A stretch of 64,000 bases of DNA from Sorangium aterium (lineage in GTDB: Bacteria; Myxococcota_A; Polyangia; Polyangiales; Polyangiaceae): assembly GCF_028368935.1 (NCBI RefSeq), contig NZ_JAQNDK010000002.1:1240001-1304000 (forward strand), in the 5' to 3' direction. A program made the position numbers and the translations under genes. Positions 51,501-60,247 of the stretch are shown here, one piece after another. Under the pieces are notes generated by a model. That model had not been told where the DNA came from. It ran no database searches and saw only the letters and a list, made by a program, of their open reading frames with translations. The first letter of the stretch is position 1, and every line of letters begins with the position of its first letter.

Positions 51501-54500
51501 ACGTAGATTCGCTCCATCGCGTCGAGGATCGCCGGATCGTGCTGGCCCGAGGCGAGCGCCGCGTCGGCGCGGGCGAGGAGGCGGAGGGCGTCCTGATCGC
51601 GCCCGAGGGCGAGCTCCTGCACCTCGGCCGCCTGGAAGAGCAGCCGCGCGTGGTCGTCGGGCCGCTGCGCCTCGTCGGCGAGCGAGCTGAGGACCTCGAC
51701 GAGCTTCTCGTAGTTGCCTGTCTCGCGGAGGAGCCGCGCGATCTCGATCCGGGGCAGCGGGTGAGCGGGCTTCTTCCGCGCCGCCTCGCGGTACGACTCC
51801 ACGGCGCTGTGCGGCCGCTTGAGGCGCCGCTCGTCGAGCCCCGCGACCTCGATCCAGAGGCTGAACGCCGCGTCCCCCGCGGGGTCGCGCTGGATGAGCT
51901 TGAGCAGCGCGCGCCGCGCCTCCTCGTACCGGCCGGCGCGCTCGTCGAGGCGGACGCGCGCGCGCAGCGCGTCGGGGTCGGTCGGATCGATCGCGAGCGC
52001 GCGGTCGACCAGCGACGAGGCCCGGTCGCGGTCGCCGAGCCTGAGCTCGGTGACGTCGGCGGCGCGCAGGAGGAGCCTGCGCTGCTCGCGCGGGCTGCTC
52101 GTGAGCTCGGCCTCGGCGCAGAGCGCGCGCGCGAGCCGCTGCGCGTCCCCCGCGCGCGCGGCGTTGCGCTGGAGCGCGAGGATCGCGGCGCGCCGCTCCG
52201 GGTCGATCTCGAGGATCTTCTCGATCTCCTCCACGGCGCGGGCGGGCTGGGCGAGCTCGTCCTCCCAGATGGAGACGAGCTTCTCGAGCAGCCCGATCTT
52301 GCGCGTCGGGTCCTCCGTCGCGCTCGCGGCCTGCGTGTAGAGGTCGAGCCGCGCCTGCACGCCGCGCGGATCTTCCTCGACGGCCAGGGCGTCCGGCGTG
52401 AGCAGGGCGGAGAGCGCGTCGAAGACCGAGCTGTTGCCCGGCTCGATCGCCCACGCGGCGCGCAGGATGGCGAGCGCCTCGTCGCGCCGCTTCAGGTGGC
52501 GCTCGGAGATGTCCGCGGCGCGGAGGAGCGCCGCCACCCGGACGGGCGCGGGCCGGTCCGCGTTGGCGACGGCGGTCCACACCTCCACGCGCTCGGCGTG
52601 GTGGCCGAGGCGCTGGAGGGCGCGGTCGAGCCGCTCCCGCGTCGAGCTGTCCTCGGGATCGAGCTCGAGCGCGCGCGTCGCGTGGAGCGCGGCCTGCTCT
52701 GCGTCCCCGAGGGTGTCGTAGATCTCCGCGAGGCGGACGTGCTCGTGGATGATCGCCTCTTTGTCGGTGAGGAGCGCGAGCTCCTTCTGGCGCACGTTGG
52801 CGGCGAGCTCGAGCATGCCGCTCGCCTCGAGCAGGCGGATCAGCTCGCCCACCACGCGCCGCGCGGTCGGCGAGCCGGCCGGCGCCCGCGTCGACGCGCG
52901 CCGGAGGAGGGGCACCGCGTCCGCCGGGGACCGGATCTTGTCGATGAGCAGCCGCGCCGCCGTGTAGAGCAGCCGCGCCGCGCGGTCGTCGTCGCTCTCG
53001 TGATCGGCCTCCAGGGACAGCGCGCTGACGAGGCCGACGATGCCGTCGTGGTGCACGAGGTGGCGGCGGAGCGCCTCCCGCACGGGTCCGGGCCCTGGAT
53101 CGAACGCGATCGCGCCCTCGAGGGACGCGAGGGCGAGCTCCGGCTTGTAGAGCTTCCGATCGAGCACGGCGGCGCGCTCGACGTGGATCCAGGCGGTGAG
53201 CTGGCCGTCGCCGTCCGGCCGCCCGCGCCCCGGGGCGTAGGCGGCGGAGAGCCGGTCGAGGTGCGCGGCGAGGTCCTTGGCCGCCTGCTCGGCACCGCGG
53301 GCGCTCTCGCGCCGGAGGGCGATCTCGAGCCCGCGCAGCGACGCGGCGTGGAGCGGGACGAGCCGCAGCGCCTCGGTGAACGCCTCGCAGCTCTCGGGCG
53401 TCCGCCCGAGCGCCTGGAGCAGGCGCGCCCGCTCGGCGAGGAGGTCGGCCCGGAGGGCGTCGGTCTCGGCGACGCGGAGCTTGTCCTCGACGACCTCGAG
53501 CGCGAGGGCGAGCTCGGTGCGCGCGTCGAGCACGCGGTGGACCCGCGAGAGCGCCGGCTCGAGCGTGCGGGACAGCTGTCGCGCGCGCTCGTACGAGCGG
53601 CGCGCGGCGGCGGGGTTCTTGAGCGCCCGCTCTTCGTGGATGCCGAGCTCGACGAGGGCGCGCGCCGCGCCGACCGGATCGCTGCCCTTGAGCCGATCGG
53701 CGCGCTGCTGGAGCTCGGTGGCGAGGTCCGGAGCGGCGAGCTGCGGGCTCTGCGCGGGCGCCTCGGGCGCGTTCGGCTGCGAGCGCGGGGCCGGAGGCGG
53801 CTGGGCGGGCGAGGCGGGCGCGTGCGTGACGCTCGGCGCGGGCGCAGGAGCGGCGCTCGGCGCGTGCAGCACGGTCGCCGCATGCGCGGCGTTCGGCGCG
53901 TGCAGCACGGTCGCCGCATGCGCGGCGCTCTGCGCGGGCGCCGCGGGCGTGACACCCGGCGCATGCGCGGCGTTCGGCGTGACGCCCGGTATCGGCGCGC
54001 GTGGCGCGCCTGGCGCGGGCGCGCCGCCCGGCAAAGGCGTGCGCGTGGCGCCCGGCGCGGGCGCGCCGCCTGGCAAAGGCGTGCGCGTGGCGCCCGGCGC
54101 GGGCGCGCCGCCTGGCAAAGGCGTGCGCGTGGCGCTCGGTGCGGGCGCTGGCGCGGCGCTCGGTGCGGGCGCAGCGCTCGGTGCAGGCGCAGCGCTCGGT
54201 GCGGGCGCCGGCGCGGCGCTCGGTGCAGGCGCAGCGCTCGGTGCGGGCGCAGCGCTCGGTGCGGGCGCCGGCGCAGCGCTCTGCGCCGGCGCGGCGCTTC
54301 GCGTGGATGCCGGCGCGGCGCTCTGCGCGAGCGCCGGCTCGATCGACTCGACCGAGATGGGCGTCGGCGACGAGCTCGGCTCGACCGAGATGGGCAGCGG
54401 CGTCGCCGTCGGGTCGACCGAGATGGGCAGCGGCGTCGCCGTCGGCTCGACCGAGATGGGCATCGGCGTCGTGCTTGCGTCGAAGGCGGCGATCGCCTGG

Positions 54501-55180
54501 GCAGGGGCGCCCGGCTGGGAGCCAGGCGCCGGCTTCCCCGCGCTCGCGGCGGAGCCTGGAGCGGGCTGCGTTGCGGCGCGGTTCGGGCTCGGCGGGCGCT
54601 GGCCTGGGCCGCGCGCCGGAGGGCGGGCCGGGCTGGCTCCAGGGGGCGCCGCCGTCGTCTTGGACGCGCCTCCCGGAGGCATCGGCGGCGGTGGCCTCGA
54701 CGGCGGCGCAAGCGATGGCGGCGCCGGCGGCGGCGCGCTCGCGACGCTGCCGTCCTTGCGGCGGATCAGCGGCGGTGGCCTGCTCGGAACTGGCGGCGGT
54801 ACGCTCGGTGCCGGCGTCTTGTTCGGCCCTGGCGGCGGCGCGCTCGGCAGCGGCGGTGGGCTCGAGGTGAGCGGCGCGCTCGGCAGCGGCGGCGGGTTCG
54901 GCGGCGGCAGCGGGTTCGGCGGCGGCAGCGGGCTTGAGGTAGCCGGCAGCGGTTCGCCGCCTGCCGGCGCGCTCGCAGCCGCCGGCAGCGGTTCGCCGTC
55001 CGTCGGCGCGCTCGCAGCCGCCGGCAGCGGTTCGCCGTCCGTCGGCGCGCTCGCAGCCGCCGGCAGCGGTTCGCCGTCCGTCGGCGCGCTCGCGCTCGAC
55101 GGCGCGTCGAGCCTCGACGTGCTCGTGCCGACGAGCAGCGTCTTCGCGCCGGGCTGAGGTTGCGCGCTCGCGCGCGTCAT
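48554..55180 (-). CDS. Giant TPR-repeat protein with Pro/Ala-rich repetitive N-terminus
   Basis: 2,208 residues. The first 500 or so are extremely rich in Pro, Ala and Ser, with several tandem repeats (SAPTDGEPLPAAA, TATPLPISVDP, TRTPLPGGAPAPGA, SAAPAP) and a poly-Pro stretch. From about 510 to 2000 there are many TPR-like helix pairs (GDAEQAALHATRALELDPED, ARRSYERARQLSRTL), with SRS-like spacing of 34-40 residues. The C-terminal 250 residues lack TPRs and contain a compact conserved-looking segment. No signal peptide or TM. ATG 55180 precedes the repeats. A scaffold role is likely, partners unknown. Its codon bias leaves a spurious 6.5-kb open frame on the other strand. Confidence 0.88.
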   Translation of the reverse strand: MTRASAQPQPGAKTLLVGTSTSRLDAPSSASAPTDGEPLPAAASAPTDGEPLPAAASAPTDGEPLPAAASAPAGGEPLPATSSPLPPPNPLPPPNPPPLPSAPLTSSPPPLPSAPPPGPNKTPAPSVPPPVPSRPPPLIRRKDGSVASAPPPAPPSLAPPSRPPPPMPPGGASKTTAAPPGASPARPPARGPGQRPPSPNRAATQPAPGSAASAGKPAPGSQPGAPAQAIAAFDASTTPMPISVEPTATPLPISVDPTATPLPISVEPSSSPTPISVESIEPALAQSAAPASTRSAAPAQSAAPAPAPSAAPAPSAAPAPSAAPAPAPSAAPAPSAAPAPSAAPAPAPSATRTPLPGGAPAPGATRTPLPGGAPAPGATRTPLPGGAPAPGAPRAPIPGVTPNAAHAPGVTPAAPAQSAAHAATVLHAPNAAHAATVLHAPSAAPAPAPSVTHAPASPAQPPPAPRSQPNAPEAPAQSPQLAAPDLATELQQRADRLKGSDPVGAARALVELGIHEERALKNPAAARRSYERARQLSRTLEPALSRVHRVLDARTELALALEVVEDKLRVAETDALRADLLAERARLLQALGRTPESCEAFTEALRLVPLHAASLRGLEIALRRESARGAEQAAKDLAAHLDRLSAAYAPGRGRPDGDGQLTAWIHVERAAVLDRKLYKPELALASLEGAIAFDPGPGPVREALRRHLVHHDGIVGLVSALSLEADHESDDDRAARLLYTAARLLIDKIRSPADAVPLLRRASTRAPAGSPTARRVVGELIRLLEASGMLELAANVRQKELALLTDKEAIIHEHVRLAEIYDTLGDAEQAALHATRALELDPEDSSTRERLDRALQRLGHHAERVEVWTAVANADRPAPVRVAALLRAADISERHLKRRDEALAILRAAWAIEPGNSSVFDALSALLTPDALAVEEDPRGVQARLDLYTQAASATEDPTRKIGLLEKLVSIWEDELAQPARAVEEIEKILEIDPERRAAILALQRNAARAGDAQRLARALCAEAELTSSPREQRRLLLRAADVTELRLGDRDRASSLVDRALAIDPTDPDALRARVRLDERAGRYEEARRALLKLIQRDPAGDAAFSLWIEVAGLDERRLKRPHSAVESYREAARKKPAHPLPRIEIARLLRETGNYEKLVEVLSSLADEAQRPDDHARLLFQAAEVQELALGRDQDALRLLARADAALASGQHDPAILDAMERIYVRAGGAGVGVGLGAPVAQRPATGARASSLPGMSASMIASELAGLYARWLERKPPALVDHALRISLALVLADSSPRQAVEILEGLVGVVPNHIPALRMLEQLYRHLEAPTSLATVLRAEADVFTSSTARGGALWEIASLEEQLGPSAALEALARIVKEAPDDAAAHLAILRIAAKASPADPIAPRAQALFAGAIRDSRELTPDPIARALYSVEEALLAEAQADADPAAARAALAGFRNALGLWPESLIAARGLDRLAQRLGDRASVIAAQLALADLVLGAPARATHLVRAAELTAEDASPEGRARALELYESALRADPSCVAAARALARELAGEPQRLTDRLGEALGKAASREAISLLGTEIARSVLQHHGRPGAIDAGVGIAAVRRVIEALPNDAAALLLLARLLTAQRVWLEARDALKRAVAAATDAETKIAAQFLIADLYEGPLANPALAQDALQAVLSLDAQNRPALERLHKLGVTRGDHALALRALGRLVELSPDPGSRVEAALRLADAYRDAGDTAGMVRTLCDAIVSAPGGDTRGWVALARLYRVDTSEGATAYAKALAQLLEVAESRRIPADPRWLTTLGLLESTLLVRPRDGLARLQQAVALPGAPPESRTALGRGLEAAGRNAEAVQVLRDVLTPDPEVFTRLPDLGPALAALEAALAKDGRAEERITVEEVRACLGEVSLDRMARLRSRRVPSEAPYAGAFAGPEMGRLLLPEARSPWIDVALAIAPIAAKAIRFELSNFGISSRERIGPRDNHPTRHLAERVGRALGIEAFELYLVPSWQGAARVFPGDPPALVAPTSFMELPELEQTFALARLFARIAVGFTFLDEIPAEATDGLLLASIRTIDPGFGSGAISPPREHAAQQMLPGVQRAIGRRQRKMLEELASTVAVSYDARAFVLGLRRSEHRIGYLLCGDALAAIDYLRRYDRDMARSTEEPRLLLQHPVSNELLRYALSAEAYTERRRAGSIWPAV
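54012..54137 (-). repeat. 42-bp tandem coding repeat in the TPR gene
   Basis: Three near-identical 14-codon units at 54012, 54054 and 54096 encoding ATRTPLPGGAPAPG on the minus strand. Confidence 0.85.
54942..55097 (-). repeat. 39-bp tandem coding repeat in the TPR gene
   Basis: Four 13-codon units with period 39 (54942, 54981, 55020, 55059), encoding SAPTDGEPLPAAA on the minus strand; one unit has Ala-Gly instead of Thr-Asp. Confidence 0.88.
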
Positions 55181-55380
55181 TTGAGCGTTGTCGGCATTGG
55201 CTTCCCAGCCAGCTTCGTCCGGCGATCCGGACAAGCTCGGCAAACCAGGCCGGCGCGACGCTTCGTGTTGCGGATCGTCCCCGTGGGCCACCGCCGCGGA
55301 TGCTACACATCCACGCGCCCTCAATCTACAGTCGATGCGCCTGCTCGCTGGCGTCGCGCGCTTACCGATACAGGGGCGAC

Positions 55381-56946
55381 CTACTTGTTGAACGGTGCTG
55401 TCGACGCGCAGCGCAGCAAGGCGAGCTTCATCGCTTTTCCGGCCGGCTGCGCCACGAGCAGCGCCTCTGCGGAGGCGGCGATCGGCTCGCCGCGCCCGAG
55501 GGCCGGCTCGGCGCGCAGCCCGCCTTCGAGCTCGCCTCTCGCGGTGAGCGCCGCGAGCTGCGTCGGGCCGGACGCGTTCGCGATCGCCAGCCATGCCGCG
55601 GCTGCGGCCTTCGCCGGGTCCTGCCCGCCCGTGCCTCGAGCGCCGGGGAGGAGCGCCGGCACCCCGGCGCCCAGGCCCAGCGCGGCCTCGGGCGGGGCGT
55701 CCTGGTCGCGATCGCCGCCGACGAGCACGCGCGGCTCGCTGGCGCCGCTGAGCCGCACCAGCACGGCGCTGATGCGCCCTCCGATCGAGCCGCTCGGGGT
55801 GTCGTCGTCCCGGAAGGCGAGGATGAGCCCGTCGTCCTCGCCGAGCGTCAGGTCGTACGCGAGCACGTGTCCGTTCTTGGGGGTGACCGCGCGGGGCGTC
55901 GCGGTGAGCGCGCCCGTCTCGTCGAGGGGGACCACCTCGATCCACTGGTGGGCGATCGTCTCGCCCGCCGCGGCCGTGTCCTCGTCGCCGTCGTCCTTCT
56001 TTGCCGCGGCCTTTCGCGCCGGCTCCTCGGCGCGCGCGATGTACGCGAGCCAGTAGCCGCCCGGCCGGCCGATCACGCGCGGCGTCTCGGCGTCGGTGCT
56101 CGGCTGGGAGACCGGGCGGGCCGACGTCACGGAGCGCAGCGTGCCCACGTCGGCGGAGGCGAGCATGATCCGCGAGCGCTTGCCGTCGCGGGTCACGTCG
56201 TCCCAGACGATGACCGCGCGCTCGCCGGACGCGGCGATGTCGAGCGCGAGCGACTCGTCGCGCCCCTCGGCGAGCTCGGCCCCCCACGTGACGTGGTCCC
56301 CTTCGACCCTGGCGACCTTGATCGCGCGCCCGCCCGCGTTCGGCTCGAGCATCGCGGCGAGGATGGCGCCCCCGGCGCCTGCGACGACCGGAGGATCCAT
56401 GTCCCCGCGCGATCGCGCGAGCCGGACGAGCTTCCCCTGGGCGCCGTCGGCCGAGAGCGTGGCCACCATCGCGACGGTCCCGCCCTCGGCTTCTCGCTGG
56501 GCGCCCACGGCGAACCCGCCGGAGAACGTCGTCCCGCGGCCGACCTCGACGGCGAACGGCGCGATGTCTTCAACGCTGTCCGCGCCGCCGCCCCCCGCGC
56601 CTTCCTCGGCCCCGCGCGCGGCCGGCGGCGCGTCGCCGATGACGAACGGCGGCGGGCTCGCGGGCGTGCAGCGCGGGGGCGGCGGCTCCTGCGCCGCGCC
56701 GGCATCGTCGGTGTCGCTCGGCGCGGACGCCGCGGGGCTCTCGCTGGGCGGCGCGGGCGTGTCGCTCGCGGCGCCTCCCGGTGTGGAGCAGGCGCGCCAC
56801 ACAACGAGGCCACCGACGACGAGGGCGACGGCCAGCGCGCCCTTCCAGGCGACGCCCTCGGGCTCCTCCGCCGGCGGCGGCTGTCGATCTGCGCCCGTGC
56901 TCCCCTGGCTGGTGTTCCGCTGGGTGGCGCGCTGCTCGGGATCCAT
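55381..56946 (-). CDS. Membrane-anchored hypothetical protein (propeller-like)
   Basis: 521 residues. Cytoplasmic N-terminus rich in Pro/Glu/Gln, one TM segment (about 36-50, ALAVALVVGGLVVW), a Pro/Ala/Ser-rich linker, then a long beta-rich extracytoplasmic domain with repeated patterns such as RVIGRPGGYWLAYIA, LILAFRDDD and AAWLAIAN, suggesting a beta-propeller. No family recognised. ATG 56946. Upstream of the TPR gene on the same strand with 200 bases between. Confidence 0.65.
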   Translation of the reverse strand: MDPEQRATQRNTSQGSTGADRQPPPAEEPEGVAWKGALAVALVVGGLVVWRACSTPGGAASDTPAPPSESPAASAPSDTDDAGAAQEPPPPRCTPASPPPFVIGDAPPAARGAEEGAGGGGADSVEDIAPFAVEVGRGTTFSGGFAVGAQREAEGGTVAMVATLSADGAQGKLVRLARSRGDMDPPVVAGAGGAILAAMLEPNAGGRAIKVARVEGDHVTWGAELAEGRDESLALDIAASGERAVIVWDDVTRDGKRSRIMLASADVGTLRSVTSARPVSQPSTDAETPRVIGRPGGYWLAYIARAEEPARKAAAKKDDGDEDTAAAGETIAHQWIEVVPLDETGALTATPRAVTPKNGHVLAYDLTLGEDDGLILAFRDDDTPSGSIGGRISAVLVRLSGASEPRVLVGGDRDQDAPPEAALGLGAGVPALLPGARGTGGQDPAKAAAAAWLAIANASGPTQLAALTARGELEGGLRAEPALGRGEPIAASAEALLVAQPAGKAMKLALLRCASTAPFNK

Positions 56947-57526
56947 GGCGCGAGGGTGTTAGCGCTGATCGCTCCGCGAGGGCAGGGGGAGCGTAAGCCG
57001 CGCGGCGCCGCGAGCGTGGCCGCTGCGCGCGAGCTCGCGATGGGACGCGACCTCGTCTGGTGGAATCGCCAGATCCGTGTGGCAGTTTGGCCGCCTGTGC
57101 GTGGCCCGACGCGACGCCGGTTCGCACGCGCTGAGTCGTGCGGATATCCATCGATGCTCGATATCGACCGTCGAGAGACCACTTCGGGACGCAGGACCCT
57201 GCGATATCACCTCCGCCAGGAGGACGAGCGATCACCGAAACAGCCATGTTGTTCCCGAGCCCGGTGTGCGTTTGAACCAGGCCGATCTGCCCCACGACGG
57301 GCCTCTATGGATGATCAACGACCTGAACAACCACGGGGAGCGGACGCGCGCAGGCGAGCTCATCTGCCTCGCCGGCTGGACCCACGATCGCGGTGCGCGC
57401 CGCGCTTCGGGCACCCCGGTGAGCCGAGAACTTCCCCTCCGCCGCCCGCGCGGCTAACGAGCGGCTGTCAGTGTCAGCTTCGTCCGTCCGGTGCCTGGCG
57501 CCGCGGCCCTCCTCTCTTTCGTCGTG
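56947..57526. other. Divergent intergenic region
   Basis: 580 bp between the minus-strand propeller-like gene and the plus-strand endopeptidase. A short AT-richer segment with GATATC/CGATATCG palindromic elements is at 57140-57175. Short frames here have no recognisable domain or ribosome-binding site and I do not call them. Confidence 0.5.
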
Positions 57527-58435
57527 ATGCCCAGCCGTCCTCTCCTCGCCACCTTCCTCCTCGGGCTCGTCGCGCTCTGCTGCGCGGCCTGCGTCGGCTC
57601 CTCGCCCACGCCGCTCGCCCCTTCGCTCCGCGGCTCGATCGGCGTCCCGCACCACGGCGTCATCACCGACGCCGTCGAGCTCCCGAAGCAGGGCCCAGGC
57701 TACCGGCTGCTCCGCAGCAACGGCATCCGGTGGGGGACGGCGGGGCTGGTCGCCGCGGTCCAGCGCGCCGCGGCGGAGGTGGCGCTGGCGCGGCCGGGTG
57801 GCGAGCCGCTCGTCGTCGGCGACCTCTCCGCGCGCTACGGCGGCGCCACGCGGGGGCACCGGTCCCACCGCACCGGGCGCGACGCCGACCTCTTGCTCTA
57901 CGCGCTGACCCCGGACGGCCGCCCTGTGCGCTCGCCGGGCTTCGTCGCCTTCGGGCCGGACGGGCTCGCGCGGATCAGCGATGGCGCCGAGGAGCCCGCG
58001 TCGCCGCGCGCGGGCGCGCCGCAGTACGTCCGCTTCGACGTCGAGCGGGAGTGGCTGCTCGTGAAGTCGCTCGTCCGCTCGCCCGACGCGCACGTCCAGT
58101 GGCTCTTCGTGGCCCGCTGGCTCGAGGCGCTGCTCATCGAGTACGCCCGCGCGCTCGGCGAGGACCCGGAGCTCATCTGGTATGCCGAGAGCGTGCTGCT
58201 CCAGCCGGGCGACAGCACGGCGCACGCCGATCACATCCACCTCCGCGTCGCGTGCACGCCCGACGAAGCCCTCTCGGGCTGCCTCGGCGGCGGCCCGCAG
58301 TGGCCATGGCTGCCGGCCGTGCCGCAGCTCATCGCGCCGTCGGACGGCGACCTCGCCGCCGCGTTGCTCGACGACCTCCTGCCTGGAAGCGCCGCCGCGG
58401 GCTCTCGCGTGGCGGCTCCGGACAGCGCCCTGTGA
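57527..58435 (+). CDS. Penicillin-insensitive murein endopeptidase-like lipoprotein (M74/MepA-like)
   Basis: 302 residues. Lipobox LCCAAC (Cys near residue 22). GGATRGHRSHRTGRDADL (key: HRSHRTGRDAD) matches the first zinc-ligand motif of MepA (H..H..G.D.D), and TAHADHIHLRVAC the second (H.DH.H.R). MepA cleaves D-Ala-mDAP cross-links in peptidoglycan. Outer-membrane anchored, facing the wall. ATG 57527 starts the signal peptide. The stop overlaps the start of the DNA methyltransferase gene by GTGA, so the two are translationally coupled although functionally unrelated as far as known. Confidence 0.85.
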   Translation: MPSRPLLATFLLGLVALCCAACVGSSPTPLAPSLRGSIGVPHHGVITDAVELPKQGPGYRLLRSNGIRWGTAGLVAAVQRAAAEVALARPGGEPLVVGDLSARYGGATRGHRSHRTGRDADLLLYALTPDGRPVRSPGFVAFGPDGLARISDGAEEPASPRAGAPQYVRFDVEREWLLVKSLVRSPDAHVQWLFVARWLEALLIEYARALGEDPELIWYAESVLLQPGDSTAHADHIHLRVACTPDEALSGCLGGGPQWPWLPAVPQLIAPSDGDLAAALLDDLLPGSAAAGSRVAAPDSAL

Positions 58436-59370
58436 GCCACCTCCTGGCGCATGGCGACGCGGCCGACGTCTGCGCGGCGCTCCCCGCGGACGTGCGGTTC
58501 GATCTCGTCTACCTCGATCCTCCCTTCGGCGTCGGGACGACGATGACCGCGCGGGCGGCGCGCGGCCAGGCGCGCGGGCGGCGCCGGCCGGAGAGCGGGC
58601 CCGACGCGTACGACGATCGCGCGAGCGCCGACGCGCTCGTCGCGATGCTCGAGCCGCGCCTCGCGGCCATCCGCGATCGCATGACCGAGGGCGCGACGCT
58701 GTACCTGCACCTCGATCACCGCGCGGTCCACGACGCGAAGGTCGCGTGTGATCGCCTGTTCGGCCGCGGCGCCTTCCTCGGCGAGATCATCTGGGCGCCC
58801 GGCAACGGCGGCCGGGGCGCGCGCGGCTTCTCCGTCACGCACCAGACGATCCTCCTTTACGCGCGCGCCGCGGGCGAGCGCGGCCAGGTGGTCTACAACG
58901 TCGCGGATCCGATGCTCCGCGAGCCGTACGCCGAGACCAGCCTCGCGATGCATTTCAAGCACCGCGACGAGGAAGGCCGCCTGTACCGCGAGCGGATCCT
59001 CGGCGGCAAAGCGTACCGGTACTACGCCGACGAGGGCCGCCGGCTCGGGAGCGTGTGGAGCGACATTCCCGGGATGGTCGCCAACACCCCGCTGCGCCGC
59101 GAGGCCACCGGCTACCCCACGCAGAAGCCGGAGCGGCTGCTGGAGCGCATCGTCCGCGCGTCCTCCGCGCCCGGCGCGACCGTCGCCGATCTCATGTGCG
59201 GCAGCGGCACCACGCTCGTCGCGGCCGCGCGCCTCGGCCGCCGCTTCGTCGGCGGCGACAGGAGCCCGCTCGCCTTCGCGACGGCGCGGGAGCGGCTCGA
59301 CCGCGAGGGGATCGTGTACACGGCGTACGAGTCCGTTCCAGCCGCGGACGGCGAGCCGGAACGTCCCTGA
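58432..59370 (+). CDS. Site-specific DNA methyltransferase (beta-class, N6-adenine or N4-cytosine)
   Basis: 312 residues. Catalytic DPPF (29-32) at the N-terminus and SAM-binding LMCGSGTT (about 254-262) near the C-terminus, the motif order of beta-class enzymes such as type III Mod and CcrM relatives. TGYPTQKPERLLERIV precedes the SAM site. DPPF suits both N6-adenine and N4-cytosine methylation. No restriction gene is adjacent, so it is solitary; a regulatory or phage-derived role is possible. GTG start overlaps the endopeptidase stop. Target recognition cannot be inferred. Confidence 0.88.
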   Translation: MSHLLAHGDAADVCAALPADVRFDLVYLDPPFGVGTTMTARAARGQARGRRRPESGPDAYDDRASADALVAMLEPRLAAIRDRMTEGATLYLHLDHRAVHDAKVACDRLFGRGAFLGEIIWAPGNGGRGARGFSVTHQTILLYARAAGERGQVVYNVADPMLREPYAETSLAMHFKHRDEEGRLYRERILGGKAYRYYADEGRRLGSVWSDIPGMVANTPLRREATGYPTQKPERLLERIVRASSAPGATVADLMCGSGTTLVAAARLGRRFVGGDRSPLAFATARERLDREGIVYTAYESVPAADGEPERP

Positions 59371-59439
59371 CTGGGCTCTACGAGCTCCCTCTCCTCGGGC
59401 CGGGCGGCTCGGATGCCCCTCTCTCCCTCTCGCCCTGGC

Positions 59440-60045
59440 TCAGACGAGATCGTCCGTCGGCCCCGCGCCCTGCCGGACGATCTGCACATCGCCCTGGCTC
59501 AGATCGATCACGGTCGTGGGCACGGCCCCGCCGGTCCCTGCGTCGAGGACGAGCGCGAGCCCCGGGAACCGATCGTCGATCTCCCCCGGATCGATGATCG
59601 GATCCTCCCCAGGAGGCGCCGCGGTCGTGCTGATGAGCGGCCGCCCGAGCGCTCGGACCAGCGCGAGCGCGACCGGGTGGTTCGGCACGCGGATGCCGAC
59701 CGTCTTCTGCTTGAGGTGCACGTACTTCGGCACCTCGCGCGTGGCGGGGAGGATGAAGGTGTACGGCCCGGGCAGGAAGCGCTTCAGGATGCGGTACGCC
59801 TGGTTCTCGACGATCGCGTAGCGCGCGATGTCGCTCAGATCCGGGCAGATGAACGCCAGGTTCTTGTTCTGGCGCATCCCCTTGATCTGATACACCCGCT
59901 CGATAGCGGCCTTGTTCATCAGGTCGCACCCGAACCCGTACACGGTATCGGTCGGGTAGCCGATGACCTCCCCCTTCTGAATGAGATCGATCGCTCGCGC
60001 GATCTTGCGGGGTTCCGGGTGATCGGGGTTGATGGGCTGGAGCAC
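59440..60045 (-). CDS. Threonylcarbamoyl-AMP synthase family protein (YrdC/Sua5/YciO)
   Basis: 201 residues. VIGYPTDTVYGFGCD, the KGMRQNKNLAFIC block (KxR...K pattern for ATP/bicarbonate/Thr site) and PGPYTFIL define the YrdC fold. The length and the RNKP-like variant are closer to YciO/YrdC than to full Sua5, which has an extra C-terminal domain. The family makes the threonylcarbamoyl-AMP used for tRNA t6A37, but YciO members may differ. ATG 60045. Downstream of atpG on the same strand after 202 bases. Confidence 0.87.
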   Translation of the reverse strand: MLQPINPDHPEPRKIARAIDLIQKGEVIGYPTDTVYGFGCDLMNKAAIERVYQIKGMRQNKNLAFICPDLSDIARYAIVENQAYRILKRFLPGPYTFILPATREVPKYVHLKQKTVGIRVPNHPVALALVRALGRPLISTTAAPPGEDPIIDPGEIDDRFPGLALVLDAGTGGAVPTTVIDLSQGDVQIVRQGAGPTDDLV

Positions 60046-60247
60046 GGGAACGCAACCATGGGGCCGCCCGGTCAGCTCCGCCAGTGCTGGCTGCTCGGAT
60101 GTTTGCCCAGCGCCGGGCAGCCGGGGGCGGGCGCTGCGGGTGATTCGAGTGAAGAGAGGCGGGGCGAAGCCCCCGAAACGCGAGCCGGTAGCGCGCGCGA
60201 CCGGCCCCGAGGCGGAGATCGAAGATCCCGGCGTGCAGCGCGGCTCG

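Noticed and set aside
48383-54937. A 2,184-codon open frame on the plus strand, antisense to the TPR gene
   Set aside because: Its composition is Arg/Ala/Gly-rich nonsense without domains and it mirrors the third-position G/C bias of the real minus-strand gene.
57077-57457. A 126-codon plus-strand open frame upstream of the endopeptidase
   Set aside because: No ribosome-binding site, no recognisable domain and weak codon bias; left as intergenic.
58432-59370. Restriction-modification system around the methyltransferase
   Set aside because: No endonuclease or specificity gene on either side; the Uma2 protein at 18195 is too distant to pair with it.
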